Of a stretch of DNA of 64,000 bases, positions 18,102-28,327 are shown piece by piece. Under the pieces are notes generated by a model. That model saw nothing but the letters and a program-made list of their open reading frames with translations. It did not search any database and was not told the origin of the DNA. How positions within the stretch are numbered: the first letter of the stretch is position 1; each line of letters opens with the position of its first letter. Origin of the DNA: Tateyamaria omphalii (lineage in GTDB: Bacteria > Pseudomonadota > Alphaproteobacteria > Rhodobacterales > Rhodobacteraceae). Where the stretch lies: assembly GCF_001969365.1 (NCBI RefSeq), contig NZ_CP019312.1, positions 2,604,001 through 2,668,000 of the forward strand, written 5' to 3'. The translations under genes and the position numbers were made by a program.

Positions 18102-18629
18102 TCACTGCTCTTTCTCAAACGTGATGATCACATCACCGATATCCACACCCGCCCGCTTCATATACGCCCGATTCAACAATCGGTCGTCACTGAGCAACCA
18201 CATCCAATCATCAAACATCACACGCAGTGTCCCATCCGGCACCGGCAAATCAATCGTATACTGCCAGTTAAACGTATCGCCCATCTCCTGCCCCGTGGCG
18301 GTGCCGATGACACCGGGCGCCGTCCCCTGCCAACTGTCGGGTCCGGTCTTGGTCAGGGTCCACTCCCGCCGCTCGGTGCTCTGATCCTCATACACAAAGT
18401 CCTCAACCAGTGTCAGCGTCCGCCCATCCCACGTGCCCTCGATGTCCACGGTAAACCGACGGCGCACCGTCCCAAACACATCCTGAAACTGGCCATAGGC
18501 CGTAAGCCGCCCGTCAAAGAACTCCTCAAGGTTCAGCTTCCGCTCCGACAGCACTTCATCGACAAGCGACGGCTTGCCCGTGCATGCCGCCAGAACCAAA
18601 AGCCCTATCGCCAAGATCATCCACCGCAT
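18102..18629 (-). CDS. DUF3833-like lipoprotein
   Basis: A 175-residue protein with a lipoprotein signal: 'LVLAAC' places the lipidated Cys near residue 16. The body has '[19 protein letters not shown]', '[16 protein letters not shown]' and '[22 protein letters not shown]', which matches the pattern I associate with DUF3833, a family of unknown function. The ATG at 18629 has GAGGGGCGG upstream; the longer frame to 18755 would put the signal peptide inside the protein. Convergent with yidD, divergent from ttcA. Confidence 0.8.
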   Translation of the reverse strand: MRWMILAIGLLVLAACTGKPSLVDEVLSERKLNLEEFFDGRLTAYGQFQDVFGTVRRRFTVDIEGTWDGRTLTLVEDFVYEDQSTERREWTLTKTGPDSWQGTAPGVIGTATGQEMGDTFNWQYTIDLPVPDGTLRVMFDDWMWLLSDDRLLNRAYMKRAGVDIGDVIITFEKEQ

Positions 18630-18732
18630 CGCACCGCCCCTCAATTGTTTGACAGGAATACGGCCCCCAAACCCTTTTGGTTCACGCAGGCCCTGGTGTA
18701 AGAGGGCGCAACCCCAGCCCACGAGGTGGCCC

Positions 18733-19602
18733 ATGCTTGACGACAGCGACGACATTCACCCCCTCTTTGCGGGCGCGCCGACGACCACCGAATTCAAAAA
18801 ACTGCGCAAACGGATCGTCCGTTACACGCGCGAAGCGATCGAACAGTACGGCATGATCGAACCGGGCGGCAAATGGCTGGTGTGCCTGTCTGGGGGCAAG
18901 GACAGCTACACCCTACTCGCCGTGCTGCACGAGCTGAAATGGCGGGGCCTCCTGCCGGTCGAGATACTGGCCTGCAACCTCGACCAGGGCCAACCCGGCT
19001 TTCCCGCAACCGTGCTGCCCGAGTTCCTCGAACGGATGCAGGTGCCCCATCGCATCGAATACCAGGACACCTATTCCATCGTGATCGACAAGGTGCCCCA
19101 GGGCCGCACATTCTGCGCCCTCTGCTCGCGTCTGCGGCGCGGCAACCTCTACCGCATCGCGCGCGAGGAAGGGTGCACAGCAGTCGTCCTGGGCCACCAC
19201 CGTGACGACATTCTCGAAACCTTTTTCATGAACCTCTTTCACGGCGGACGGCTCGCGACGATGCCGCCCAAGCTGGTGAATGAGGAAGGTGACCTCTTCG
19301 TCTACCGGCCCCTGGCCCATGTGGCCGAGGCCGATTGCGAGAAATTCGCGCGGGCCATGACGTACCCCATCATTCCCTGTGACCTCTGCGGCAGCCAGGA
19401 CGGCCTGCAACGCCAACAGGTCAAGCAAATCCTCGACGGGTGGGAGGCCAACAGCCCCGGGCGGCGCCAGGTGATGTTCCGCGCGTTGATGAATGCACGA
19501 CCCTCGCACCTGCTCGATCCGAAACTGTTCGACTTCGCGGGACTTGTCCGCGGGTCCGAACAATTTGAAGAAAAAAACGTGAACATTCCTGATGTGCGTT
19601 AA
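18733..19602 (+). CDS. ttcA: tRNA 2-thiocytidine(32) synthetase
   Basis: A 289-residue PP-loop ATPase: ATP-binding motif SGGKDS at 53-58, and two CxxC sites 'CALC' and 'CDLC' that hold the [4Fe-4S] cluster in TtcA. The enzyme thiolates C32 of several tRNAs, including tRNA-Arg species. The ATG at 18733 is supported by GAGGTGG just upstream. Free-standing plus-strand gene, divergent from the lipoprotein gene. Confidence 0.93.
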   Translation: MLDDSDDIHPLFAGAPTTTEFKKLRKRIVRYTREAIEQYGMIEPGGKWLVCLSGGKDSYTLLAVLHELKWRGLLPVEILACNLDQGQPGFPATVLPEFLERMQVPHRIEYQDTYSIVIDKVPQGRTFCALCSRLRRGNLYRIAREEGCTAVVLGHHRDDILETFFMNLFHGGRLATMPPKLVNEEGDLFVYRPLAHVAEADCEKFARAMTYPIIPCDLCGSQDGLQRQQVKQILDGWEANSPGRRQVMFRALMNARPSHLLDPKLFDFAGLVRGSEQFEEKNVNIPDVR

Positions 19603-19678
19603 GCGCTGACTCACTTTGACTTCCTACTTCTTGCCCAACCTGTGGATGCGACAGGGCAAGTCGGAAGAAGGGTAAAAC

Positions 19679-21226
19679 ATGCAGTTCCGCGCGCCAGAAA
19701 AGCTCAACAACCTGCGCCAGGGGGCAGCAGCGGTCCTGACAGGCCCCCAAATGCTGGCCTTTGTGCCTGCGATCATGCTGGCCGCCTACTGGCTGGGCGG
19801 AGAGGTGGCATTGACCACCATGGCGATTGCCCTGCCCTTGGCCTGGCTGGCCTTCGGCGGGATCGAGGATTTGATACGACAGCGAATGGCTCGAAATTTG
19901 CAGCCGGGGGTGGTGTCACAAGACACGTTTGGCGACAAGATCGACACGATCCGACAGGATGCACCGGCTGCGGACAAAAACAGCGCCATGTTTTCCATCG
20001 AACTGGATGAGCATGCCACGCTTGCCGACCGTTTTGAACCCGCAGCCATCGACCGTATTCTCAAAGCCGTGGCGGATCGGCTTGTGACGACGATGCGTGA
20101 CAACGACACACTTTGCCAAACGGGCGATTTTCGCTTTTCGCTGTGTCTGGGCCAGGTGCAGCATCTTGATCTCGAAAGCTGCATCCAGCTGTCAGGGCGC
20201 TACCAGCAAGCGATTGAGGAACCCATCGCCATCGACGGGACAACGATCTACGTGTCCGTCAGCGTCGGATTCTGCCTCCTGAACCGCGCGCCCGGCGGTA
20301 CAGGGCGCGACTGGCTCAACGGATCGCTCGCCGCCTTGACCGAAGCGCAGCGGCGCGGCCCGTCCTCCGTGCGCGCCTATTCCACTGAACTGCACTCGCG
20401 GCTCAAGAATCGCGCGCATCTGCGCGACGAGGTTGCCGCCGCACTTGAACAAGGGCACATTCAACCGTGGTTCCAGCCCCAGATTTCAACCGACACCGGC
20501 AAGGTCGCCGGGTTCGAGGCGCTGGCACGCTGGATACATCCGGACCGCGGCGCCATCTCTCCGGCCGAGTTCCTGCCCGCCATCGAGGATGCCGGCCTGC
20601 TCGAACGGTTGGCCGAGATCATGATCTATCACAGCTTCACCGCGCTCAAGGCGTGGGATTCCGCCGGTCTACGCGTGCCGCATGTGGGTGTGAACTTTAG
20701 CGGCTCGGAACTGAACAACCCCAAGCTGGTGGACAAGGTGCGCTGGGAACTCGACCGCTTTGATCTGACACCTGACCGTCTGGCCGTCGAAATCCTGGAA
20801 ACGGTGGTGACCGACACCACCGCTGATACGATCACCCGCAACATCAACGCCCTGGCAAAACTGGGGTGCCGGATCGACCTCGATGATTTCGGGACCGGGC
20901 ACGCCTCAATCTCGTCCATCCGGCGCTTCGGCGTCAGCCGGATCAAGATTGACCGCTCTTTCGTGATGAAGGCGGACCGGGATCCGGAACAACAGCGGAT
21001 GATCAGCGCCGTGCTCACCATGGCAGAGCGGATGAACATCGAAACCCTCGCTGAAGGGGTCGAAACCGTGGGCGAACATGCTCTGCTTGCACAGCTTGGC
21101 TGCGACTATGTTCAGGGGTTCGGCATCGCGCGGCCAATGCCGTTTGAAAAGACGCTCGATTGGGTCCGCGCGCACGAGGCAAAGCTGAAAGACGCGCCCT
21201 CGCTTCCGGTGCGGCGCACGAACTGA
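19679..21226 (+). CDS. EAL-domain phosphodiesterase with degenerate GGDEF domain
   Basis: A 515-residue protein. Two N-terminal membrane helices (about 20-65) precede a GGDEF-type domain whose signature is replaced by 'TGDFRF', so it should not make c-di-GMP. The EAL domain is intact by eye: 'FEALARW' (E280), 'NFSG', 'EILET', 'DDFGTGHAS', 'KIDRSF' and 'AEGVET', followed by 'VQGFGIARPM'. It is expected to hydrolyse c-di-GMP at the membrane. It sits between ttcA and yidC without overlap to either. Confidence 0.9.
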   Translation: MQFRAPEKLNNLRQGAAAVLTGPQMLAFVPAIMLAAYWLGGEVALTTMAIALPLAWLAFGGIEDLIRQRMARNLQPGVVSQDTFGDKIDTIRQDAPAADKNSAMFSIELDEHATLADRFEPAAIDRILKAVADRLVTTMRDNDTLCQTGDFRFSLCLGQVQHLDLESCIQLSGRYQQAIEEPIAIDGTTIYVSVSVGFCLLNRAPGGTGRDWLNGSLAALTEAQRRGPSSVRAYSTELHSRLKNRAHLRDEVAAALEQGHIQPWFQPQISTDTGKVAGFEALARWIHPDRGAISPAEFLPAIEDAGLLERLAEIMIYHSFTALKAWDSAGLRVPHVGVNFSGSELNNPKLVDKVRWELDRFDLTPDRLAVEILETVVTDTTADTITRNINALAKLGCRIDLDDFGTGHASISSIRRFGVSRIKIDRSFVMKADRDPEQQRMISAVLTMAERMNIETLAEGVETVGEHALLAQLGCDYVQGFGIARPMPFEKTLDWVRAHEAKLKDAPSLPVRRTN

Positions 21227-21399
21227 CCCACCTGTCTTTGCCATTGTGCGCACCCGCGCAAACGCGCTGTCCATCCCTGTCTTGATCGTGAAGGTGCATC
21301 GGGCCACCAGGCCCCGCGTCACACCCGAATCCGCTTGACCTTTGCCCCTGCACTCTGTTGAACCCGTGCAACGTTTCAGACAGCAGGTGGCAGTCCCCG

Positions 21400-23214
21400 A
21401 TGGACGATCAGAACAAGAACCTCATTCTTGCAACGGCGCTCAGTTTCCTGGTCATTCTGGTGTGGTTCGTGGTCTTCCCGCCGCCGGAACCGGATGTGCC
21501 GCTGGATGCGCCTGCGCCCACAACAGCGCAAAGCGAAGACGCAGGCACCGTGCCTGCAGCGCCCGCCGCTCCGGGCACCGCGCAACCATCCTCCGAAGCT
21601 GCGAGTGAAACTGCGGATGCGCCGCGCATCCAGATTGAAACCGACCGCGTCGCAGGCTCCATTTCGCTGCTCGGCGGACGCATCGACGATCTGCAACTCA
21701 AGGATTACCGCGTCAGCCAAGACCCCGGCGCTGACATCGTGAGGATGTTGTCGCCGGTCGGGTCCGCGGACGCATATTACGCCGTCTATGGCTGGGCGCC
21801 CGGCAGTGGCCTCGACGCCGACGCCGTTCCCGGCCCGAACACAGAATGGACCCTGTCCGCAGGTGATACGCTCGGCGTCGGGTCACCCGTCACGCTGTCC
21901 TGGAACAACGGTGCGGGCCTGCTCTTCGAACGCGAGATCAGCGTCGACGACAACTACATGTTCAGCATCACCCAGTCGGTGACCAACAATGGCAGCGCGG
22001 CGGTCCGCGCGGCCCCTTACGGCATGCTGACCCGTCATGGCGAGCCGTCGGACCTCAAGAATTTCTTCATCCTGCACGAAGGCGCCGTCGCCATGGCGGA
22101 TGGCGAGTTGGCCGAAACCAACTGGGACGAGATGCCCGACGCAGATGTCGATCCCGCCTGGGGCCGCCCCGCCATAGTGACCGAAGGCGTGACCGAGGGC
22201 TGGGTCGGCTTTACCGACCACTATTGGCAGTCCATCCTCATCCCCACCGGCGTGCAAAGCTTCGACCAGGCCCTGACCTACGCCCCGCGCAGTGATGTCT
22301 ACCGCGCCGTCACCCGCTTGCCCGCCCAAGACGTCGCCGCAGGCGCAACCGTGGCCGTGCAAACCCAGCTTTTCGCGGGCGCCAAGGAATGGGAAGCGAT
22401 CCGCGAATACCAATCCGCTGGCGTCGAAGGGTTCATCGACAGCATCGACTGGGGTTGGTTCTTCTTCCTGACCAAGCCGATCTTCTGGCTGCTTCATGAA
22501 TTGAACCTGCTGATCGGCAATATGGGCTGGGCCATCATCGGCCTCACGCTGATCATCAAGGCCGTTCTGGTACCACTCGCCTACAAATCCTACGTCTCCA
22601 TGGCGAAGATGAAAGAGCTTCAGCCACGTATGGAAGAGCTCAAGGAAAAGGCCGGCGACGACAAGCAGAAACTCCAGCAAGGCATGATGGAGCTGTACAA
22701 GAAGGAAAAGGTGAACCCCGCCGCGGGCTGTCTGCCGATCCTCCTGCAAATCCCCATCTTCTTCTCGCTCTACAAAGTGATCTTCGTCACGATCGAACTG
22801 CGCCACGCCCCCTTCTTCGGCCCGTTCCAGGACCTGAGTGCGCCCGATCCCACCTCGATCATCAACCTTTTCGGCCTCCTGCCCAACGCCGCCCCCGATC
22901 CCACCAGCATTATGGCGCTCATCTTCATCGGTATCCTGCCGATCCTGCTGGGCATCTCGATGTGGCTGCAACAAAAGCTGAACCCGGCACCCACCGACCC
23001 CACGCAACAGATGATCTTTGCCTGGATGCCCTGGGTCTTCATGTTCATGCTGGGCAGCTTTGCCAGCGGGCTTGTCGTCTACTGGATCGCCAACAACGTG
23101 ATCACGTTCACCCAGCAATACCTGATCATGCGCAGTCAGGGCTACAAACCCGATCTCCTGGGCAACATCACCGGCGGCTTCAAAAAGAAGGCGGCGGAGG
23201 AGACCAAGAAGTGA
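21400..23214 (+). CDS. yidC: Membrane protein insertase YidC
   Basis: A 604-residue YidC: N-terminal helix (about 7-25), a large periplasmic domain, and the C-terminal insertase core with 'GNMGWAIIGLTLIIKAVLVPL', 'MAKMKELQPRMEELKEK', 'YKKEKVNPAAGCLPILLQIPI' (split) and 'WIANNVITFTQQYLI'. The ATG at 21400 has AGGTGG upstream. Its stop overlaps the GTG start of the MOSC gene (GTGA). Confidence 0.96.
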   Translation: MDDQNKNLILATALSFLVILVWFVVFPPPEPDVPLDAPAPTTAQSEDAGTVPAAPAAPGTAQPSSEAASETADAPRIQIETDRVAGSISLLGGRIDDLQLKDYRVSQDPGADIVRMLSPVGSADAYYAVYGWAPGSGLDADAVPGPNTEWTLSAGDTLGVGSPVTLSWNNGAGLLFEREISVDDNYMFSITQSVTNNGSAAVRAAPYGMLTRHGEPSDLKNFFILHEGAVAMADGELAETNWDEMPDADVDPAWGRPAIVTEGVTEGWVGFTDHYWQSILIPTGVQSFDQALTYAPRSDVYRAVTRLPAQDVAAGATVAVQTQLFAGAKEWEAIREYQSAGVEGFIDSIDWGWFFFLTKPIFWLLHELNLLIGNMGWAIIGLTLIIKAVLVPLAYKSYVSMAKMKELQPRMEELKEKAGDDKQKLQQGMMELYKKEKVNPAAGCLPILLQIPIFFSLYKVIFVTIELRHAPFFGPFQDLSAPDPTSIINLFGLLPNAAPDPTSIMALIFIGILPILLGISMWLQQKLNPAPTDPTQQMIFAWMPWVFMFMLGSFASGLVVYWIANNVITFTQQYLIMRSQGYKPDLLGNITGGFKKKAAEETKK

Positions 23215-23942
23215 CAGGCACCCTCGCCCACATCTGGCGGCACCCGATCAAGGGGATCGGTTCCGAGGCATGCGAAAGGGCTGACCTGACCCCCGATCAG
23301 GCGGTTGTGGGCGACCGCGCCTGGGCGCTGCTCAATGCAGACGCCGAGGATACCGACAACTGGCAACCGCGCCGGAACTTCCTGCAAGTCGCCTCCGGTC
23401 CCGCGCTGGCAGCCATTGGCGCCGTCTCGACCGACACCGGCGTGCTGCTCACCCATCCCGACCGCGACCCGCTCGACTTCAAACCAGACACAGACCCCAC
23501 CGCGCTCGGCACCTGGATCGGCGACCTCTGGCCCGCCGACCGCCCCGGCCCCGCGCGCCTTGTCAAAGCACCGGAACAGGGCATGACGGATGTCGAGTTC
23601 GCGTCCGTCTCCATCGGCAACCTCTCGTCCCTGCGCGCACTCAGCCAGAAGGCCGGGATGCACATCGACATGCGCCGCTTTCGCATCAACCTCTGGCTCG
23701 ACGGCCTCGCTCCATGGGAAGAAGGCGACCTGCTCAGCCGCGATATCACCATCGGCGGCGCGACCCTGTCGCCCGTCGAACCCATCGAACGCTGCCGCGC
23801 CCCCGACGCCAACCCGCAAACAGGCGCCCGCGACATCGGCATGCTGCGCACGCTCGAAGATGGCTGGGACACGCGCAATTTCGGCGTCTATTTCAAAGTA
23901 AAATCCGGCGGCACAGTCGCCGTTGGCGACACACTGCAATGA
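23211..23942 (+). CDS. MOSC domain-containing protein
   Basis: A 243-residue protein: N-terminal beta-barrel-like segment ('IWRHPIKGIGSEA..ADLTPDQAVVGDRAWALL') and a MOSC domain ('ASVSIGNLSSLRALSQKAG', 'RRFRINLWLDGLAPWEE', 'PIERCRAPDANPQTGARDIGML' in part). MOSC proteins bind molybdenum cofactor or sulfur carriers; the specific role is unknown. A GTG start overlaps the yidC stop, and the stop overlaps the engB start, so the three are translationally coupled. Confidence 0.88.
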   Translation: MTGTLAHIWRHPIKGIGSEACERADLTPDQAVVGDRAWALLNADAEDTDNWQPRRNFLQVASGPALAAIGAVSTDTGVLLTHPDRDPLDFKPDTDPTALGTWIGDLWPADRPGPARLVKAPEQGMTDVEFASVSIGNLSSLRALSQKAGMHIDMRRFRINLWLDGLAPWEEGDLLSRDITIGGATLSPVEPIERCRAPDANPQTGARDIGMLRTLEDGWDTRNFGVYFKVKSGGTVAVGDTLQ

Positions 23943-24589
23943 CCCTGCCCTTCCCCGTCGCCCAAACACCCGACCCTCAAACCGCCGAACAGGGCCGCCT
24001 CCTGTTCGCGGGCGAAACCGAGTTCGTCAAAGGGGTCGTCGCCATGTCCGGCCTCCCCCCCGCCGACCGGATGGAGGTCTGCTTTGCCGGGCGCTCCAAC
24101 GTCGGCAAATCCTCCCTCATCAACGCGCTCACAGGGCGCAAGGGGTTGGCGCGGGCGTCCAACACGCCGGGCCGCACGCAGGAAATCAACTACTTCACCG
24201 CAGGTGATGACCACTACCTCGTCGACCTGCCAGGCTACGGCTATGCCAACGCGCCTCTGCCAGTGGTCGAAAAATGGCAGCGGCTTCTGAAACAATACCT
24301 GTCCGGCCGCCAGACCCTGCGCCGCGCCTTTGTCCTCATCGACGCGCGCCACGGGATCAAGAAGGTGGACGAGGATATCCTCAAACTCCTCGACACCTCC
24401 GCCGTCACCTTCCAATGCGTCCTGACAAAGGCGGACAAGGTCAAGGCCAAGGACCGCGAGGCCGTACTGGCTCAGGTCCGACAGGCGCTGTCCAAACACC
24501 CCGCCGCCTTCCCCGAGATCGTGCTGACCAGCAGCGAAAAGGGCGACGGCATCGAAACCCTCCGCGCCATCATCGCCACGCTCGAATAG
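23939..24589 (+). CDS. engB: Ribosome biogenesis GTPase EngB/YsxC
   Basis: A 216-residue TRAFAC GTPase: G1 'GRSNVGKSS' (51-59), G2 'NTPGRTQ', G3 'DLPGYGYA', G4 'LTKADK'. EngB helps late assembly of the large ribosomal subunit. The ATG overlaps the MOSC stop (ATGA). Confidence 0.95.
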   Translation: MTLPFPVAQTPDPQTAEQGRLLFAGETEFVKGVVAMSGLPPADRMEVCFAGRSNVGKSSLINALTGRKGLARASNTPGRTQEINYFTAGDDHYLVDLPGYGYANAPLPVVEKWQRLLKQYLSGRQTLRRAFVLIDARHGIKKVDEDILKLLDTSAVTFQCVLTKADKVKAKDREAVLAQVRQALSKHPAAFPEIVLTSSEKGDGIETLRAIIATLE

Positions 24590-24671
24590 CGGGACGGCCG
24601 CGCCGGTATTCCAATCTTGCGCGGCAGCGCGCAATTCCGGATAAGCATCGGAACGCTTAAGGCCGCACAAG

Positions 24672-25535
24672 ATGAAGACCCAAGATATGAACCGCGACTG
24701 GATCGCCACCGCCCGCACCCTCAGCCAGGCGCTGCCCTACATGCAGCGCTACACAGGTGCCACCGTCGTCATCAAACTGGGCGGACACGCGATGGGCTCG
24801 GACGAAGCGATGGAAAGCTTTGCCAACGACGTTGTCCTCATGCGTCAGGTTGGCGTGAACCCGGTGATCGTGCATGGCGGCGGCCCGATGATCAATGACA
24901 TGCTCAAGCGGCTGGATATCAAATCCGACTTCGTGCACGGCAAGCGGGTCACGGACGCGGCCACCATGGAAGTGGTCGAAATGGTCCTCTCGGGTGTTGT
25001 GAACAAACGCATCGTGCAGGCCATCAACCGCGCGGGCGGCAAGGCCGTGGGCCTCTCTGGCAAGGATGCGAACCTGATCACCTGCGACCAGACCGACGCG
25101 GCTCTTGGCCTTGTGGGGACACCGGCCCAGATGGACCCGACCATCCTGTCCACGCTCTTTGACCGTGCCATGATCCCCGTCATCGCCCCCTTGGGCGCGG
25201 GCACGAACGGCGAAACCTTCAACATCAACGGCGACACCGCCGCGGGCGCCATCGCGGGCGCGCTCAAGGCCGACCGCCTGCTCCTGCTCACCGATGTCTC
25301 CGGCGTCAAGAACGCGGACGGAGAGGTCGTAACCGAACTCACCGCCGACCAGATCCGCGACCTGACCGCCGACGGCACCATCGCGGGCGGCATGATCCCC
25401 AAGACGGAAACCGCGCTCGACGCCATCGCCAGCGGCGTGCGCGCGGTCGTCATCCTTGATGGTCGTGCGCCAAATGCCTGTCTTCTCGAACTTTTCACCG
25501 ATCACGGTGCGGGCTCCATCATCCGCCCCCGCTGA
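24672..25535 (+). CDS. argB: Acetylglutamate kinase
   Basis: A 287-residue amino-acid kinase: 'VIKLGGHAM' at the N-terminal phosphate loop, '[10 protein letters not shown]', '[17 protein letters not shown]' and '[14 protein letters not shown]'. It phosphorylates N-acetylglutamate, the second step of arginine synthesis. AAGG lies 9 nt before this ATG. It follows engB by 82 bp, the usual order in this lineage. Confidence 0.95.
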   Translation: MKTQDMNRDWIATARTLSQALPYMQRYTGATVVIKLGGHAMGSDEAMESFANDVVLMRQVGVNPVIVHGGGPMINDMLKRLDIKSDFVHGKRVTDAATMEVVEMVLSGVVNKRIVQAINRAGGKAVGLSGKDANLITCDQTDAALGLVGTPAQMDPTILSTLFDRAMIPVIAPLGAGTNGETFNINGDTAAGAIAGALKADRLLLLTDVSGVKNADGEVVTELTADQIRDLTADGTIAGGMIPKTETALDAIASGVRAVVILDGRAPNACLLELFTDHGAGSIIRPR

Positions 25536-25592
25536 CACAAACGTGTCTGCGCGCCGCATTGCGTGATGTCGCTCACGCGGTAGATATGGGGC

Positions 25593-26387
25593 ATGGAACA
25601 TGAAACGCTCATCCGCTTTGGCGTCTTTCTCGGCCTCTTTGCGCTGTTTGCGCTGGCTGAAACGCTGCTGCCTCGCCGCGCGCGCACCCAGACGCGCCAG
25701 AGGCGCTGGGTGACGAACTGGGGCATCACCATCGCCAACACCCTGATGATCCGCGCGATGGCGTTCCTGCTGCCCGTCCTCGCCGTGGGTGCCGCCATTG
25801 ATGCGGGCAATCAGGGCTGGGGCCTGTTCAACGCGCTGTCGCTGCCCATCTGGATCGAGGTTATCGCCGCAATCCTCATCCTCGATTTCATCATCTGGGC
25901 GCAGCACCTGATCACGCACAAGGTGCCGATCCTCTGGCGCCTGCACCGCGTCCACCACGCTGATGTGGACATGGACGTGACCACCGCCATCCGCTTTCAC
26001 CCGGTCGAGATTGGCCTGTCGATGCTGATCAAGATCGGCGCCGTCTACCTGCTCGGCCCCGCCGCCCTTGCCGTGATCCTGTTCGAAATCATCCTGAACG
26101 GCACCGCCATGTTCAACCACGCCAACATCCGCCTGCCCCTCTGGCTTGACGCCACCCTACGCCGCGTGTTGGTGACGCCCGACATGCACCGCGTCCACCA
26201 TTCGGTCCACCGCCACGAACATGACAGCAATTACGGCTTTTCCCTGTCGATCTGGGACCGCATGTTCGGCACCTACATCGCCCAGCCCGAAGGAGGCCAC
26301 GACGAGATGGCCGTTGGTCTTGAGTGGCAGGACGACCGCCCGGCCAAACTGGGCTGGTCCCTCGGCCTGCCCTTCGCCCGGAAATGA
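25593..26387 (+). CDS. Sterol desaturase / fatty acid hydroxylase superfamily protein
   Basis: A 264-residue membrane protein with four or more hydrophobic segments and the diiron histidine boxes HLITH, HRVHH and a second HRVHH followed by 'HRHEHDSNYGF'. These enzymes hydroxylate or desaturate lipids using O2; the substrate is unknown. Its stop overlaps the start of the Fe-S protein gene (ATGA), linking it to a putative electron donor. Confidence 0.88.
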   Translation: MEHETLIRFGVFLGLFALFALAETLLPRRARTQTRQRRWVTNWGITIANTLMIRAMAFLLPVLAVGAAIDAGNQGWGLFNALSLPIWIEVIAAILILDFIIWAQHLITHKVPILWRLHRVHHADVDMDVTTAIRFHPVEIGLSMLIKIGAVYLLGPAALAVILFEIILNGTAMFNHANIRLPLWLDATLRRVLVTPDMHRVHHSVHRHEHDSNYGFSLSIWDRMFGTYIAQPEGGHDEMAVGLEWQDDRPAKLGWSLGLPFARK

Positions 26388-26998
26388 CCCTTGATGCGGT
26401 CGCGCGCGCCGTCGAACCTTATGGTCTGATGGTCATGGGCCACTCCGGCACGCGGGTGCTGATCGGCACCGACGCCCACTGGTGGGACGTGTTCACCCAA
26501 AGCCCGGAATATCTGAACAAGGTCCAGGACCCGGTCGACACCTGGTCCAAGCGCGTCATGGGCGGCATCGCGCAGGACCTGGGGGCCAAAGCCCTCTTCC
26601 CTTCCGACGGCCCACCCTACGCCCCCTTCATCGCATGGGCGCTGGAAACGGGCCGCTTCTGGCAAAGCCCCACGGGCATGATGATCCACGAAAAAGCCGG
26701 ATTAATGATTTCTTTACGTTGCGCGCTTGAATTCATTGAAGAATTTGAATCTGTCCCCGCGGGGACAAATCCATGCACCTCCTGCACCCCAAAACCCTGC
26801 ACCACCGCCTGCCCCGTCGGCGCCCTTTCCGAACACGCCCCCTACGACGTCCCGTCTTGTAAGGCGTATCTCGATACGCCCGCCGGGGCTGACTGCATGA
26901 CCGGCGGCTGCCGCGTCCGCCGCGCCTGCCCCGTCAGCCAATCCTTCGCCCGGCCCGAGGCGCAATCGGCGTTCCACATGAAGGCGTTCCACCCATGA
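26384..26998 (+). CDS. 4Fe-4S ferredoxin-type protein
   Basis: A 204-residue protein with a C-terminal double cluster motif: 'CTSCTPKPCTTACPVGAL' and, further on, 'CMTGGCRVRRACPVSQ'. The spacing resembles QueG-like and reductase-associated ferredoxin domains. The N-terminal half has no motif I recognise. It is sandwiched by ATGA overlaps between the desaturase-like gene and the SixA-like gene, so it may supply electrons to the former; that is an inference from context. Confidence 0.82.
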   Translation: MTLDAVARAVEPYGLMVMGHSGTRVLIGTDAHWWDVFTQSPEYLNKVQDPVDTWSKRVMGGIAQDLGAKALFPSDGPPYAPFIAWALETGRFWQSPTGMMIHEKAGLMISLRCALEFIEEFESVPAGTNPCTSCTPKPCTTACPVGALSEHAPYDVPSCKAYLDTPAGADCMTGGCRVRRACPVSQSFARPEAQSAFHMKAFHP

Positions 26999-27489
26999 CC
27001 CGCACCCTGATCCTGATGCGGCACGCAAAGTCCAGTTGGGACGATCCGAGCCTATCCGACCACGCGCGCCCGCTGAACGCGCGCGGCATTGCCTCGGCGC
27101 GCGCGATGGGCGACTGGTTGCGGGAGAAAGGACATGTTCCCGACGCTGCCGTCAGTTCAGACAGCCAGCGCACGGGGCAAACCTTCACCGAACTTGGGTT
27201 CGACATTCCAGTGACGTACACACGCGCGCTGTATCACGCAGGACCAGAAATGATGATGGAGGTACTGCAAGGGCAGACCGCGCAGATCGTGCTGATGCTG
27301 GGCCACAACCCGGGGATCGCAAACGTCGCGGACAGGCTGGTCACTCAACCACCCGGACATCCGCGTTTCATGGATTACCCGACCTGCGCCACGACCGTGA
27401 TGCGCTTTGATGCCGACACCTGGAACGACATCGGCTGGCGCGAGGGCCAGCCGATTGATTTCGCGATACCGCGCGAGGTGATGGGGTAA
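26995..27489 (+). CDS. SixA-like histidine phosphatase
   Basis: A 164-residue member of the histidine phosphatase superfamily: 'LMRHAKSSWDD' with the catalytic His at residue 10, 'LNARGIASARAMGDWL' and 'LMLGHNPGI' with the second catalytic His. SixA proteins remove phosphate from phosphohistidine on signalling or phosphotransfer proteins. Coupled to the Fe-S gene by ATGA; the stop codon is inside a palindrome. Confidence 0.88.
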   Translation: MTRTLILMRHAKSSWDDPSLSDHARPLNARGIASARAMGDWLREKGHVPDAAVSSDSQRTGQTFTELGFDIPVTYTRALYHAGPEMMMEVLQGQTAQIVLMLGHNPGIANVADRLVTQPPGHPRFMDYPTCATTVMRFDADTWNDIGWREGQPIDFAIPREVMG

Positions 27490-27510
27490 GGCGGATCAAG
27501 ATCCGCCTTA
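27487..27510. terminator. Palindrome at the SixA stop, between convergent genes
   Basis: A perfect 11-bp inverted repeat with 2-nt spacer: TAAGGCGGATC / GATCCGCCTTA. It contains the SixA stop codon and lies 4 nt beyond the stop of bztD on the other strand. There is no T-run, so termination is uncertain. The downstream side ends in TTACGA, resembling the stop-adjacent hairpin family in the ribosomal cluster. Confidence 0.6.
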
Positions 27511-27514
27511 CGAC

Positions 27515-28315
27515 TCAGTGCCCCAGGATCTGGCTGAGGAACAGCTGCGTACGGGGGCTTTGCGGATTGTTAAAGAACTCTTCGGGTTCATTCTGTTCCA
27601 CGATCTGTCCTTCGTCCATGAAGATCACGCGGTTGGCAACCTGACGGGCAAAGCCCATCTCGTGCGTGACGCAAAGCATGGTCATGCCTTCCTCGGCCAG
27701 TTCGACCATGGTGTCGAGCACCTCTTTGATCATCTCCGGATCCAGCGCCGATGTGGGTTCGTCAAACAGCATGATCCGCGGCCGCATGCAAAGCGAGCGG
27801 GCGATGGCCACACGCTGCTGTTGACCGCCCGACAACTGGCCTGGATACTTGTCGGCCTGGTCGGGGATCTTCACCTTTTCGAGGAAGTGCATCGCGATCT
27901 CTTCGGCTTCCTTCTTGGGCGTCTTGCGCACCCAGATCGGAGCCAGCGTGCAGTTCTCCAGGATCGACAGGTGCGGGAACAGGTTGAAATGCTGAAAGCA
28001 CATGCCGACCTCGGACCGGATCTTGTCGATGTTCTTGACGTCCGACGACAGCACCGTTCCGTCGACCTCGATGCGGCCTTGCTGGTGCTCTTCCAGCGCG
28101 TTGATGCAGCGGATCAGCGTGGATTTGCCCGAGCCCGAGGGTCCGGCAATCACGATCCGTTCGCCGCGATAGACCGTCAGGTCAATGTCGCGCAGCACGT
28201 GAAAGGTGCCGTACCATTTGTTCATCTTGTCGATGGACACCGCCACTTCGTCCGACACGTTGGCGGCCACTTGCGGCAGATCGGTTTCGGGGAGGGTTGC
28301 TGTTGTTTCTGTCAT
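27515..28315 (-). CDS. bztD: Glutamate/glutamine/aspartate/asparagine ABC transporter, ATP-binding protein
   Basis: A 266-residue ABC ATPase: Walker A 'GPSGSGKST' (58-66), Q-loop region, signature 'LSGGQQQR', Walker B '[12 protein letters not shown]' and switch His 'CVTHEMGF'. It energises the BztBC permease. The ATG at 28315 is chosen over a GTG at 28324 because AAGGAG lies 8 nt before the ATG and would overlap the GTG. It follows bztC by 12 bp. Confidence 0.93.
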   Translation of the reverse strand: MTETTATLPETDLPQVAANVSDEVAVSIDKMNKWYGTFHVLRDIDLTVYRGERIVIAGPSGSGKSTLIRCINALEEHQQGRIEVDGTVLSSDVKNIDKIRSEVGMCFQHFNLFPHLSILENCTLAPIWVRKTPKKEAEEIAMHFLEKVKIPDQADKYPGQLSGGQQQRVAIARSLCMRPRIMLFDEPTSALDPEMIKEVLDTMVELAEEGMTMLCVTHEMGFARQVANRVIFMDEGQIVEQNEPEEFFNNPQSPRTQLFLSQILGH

Positions 28316-28327
28316 ATCACCCACTCC

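Noticed and set aside
24657..26120. 487-codon minus-strand open frame
   Set aside because: Antisense to argB and the desaturase-like gene, both of which have clear motifs.
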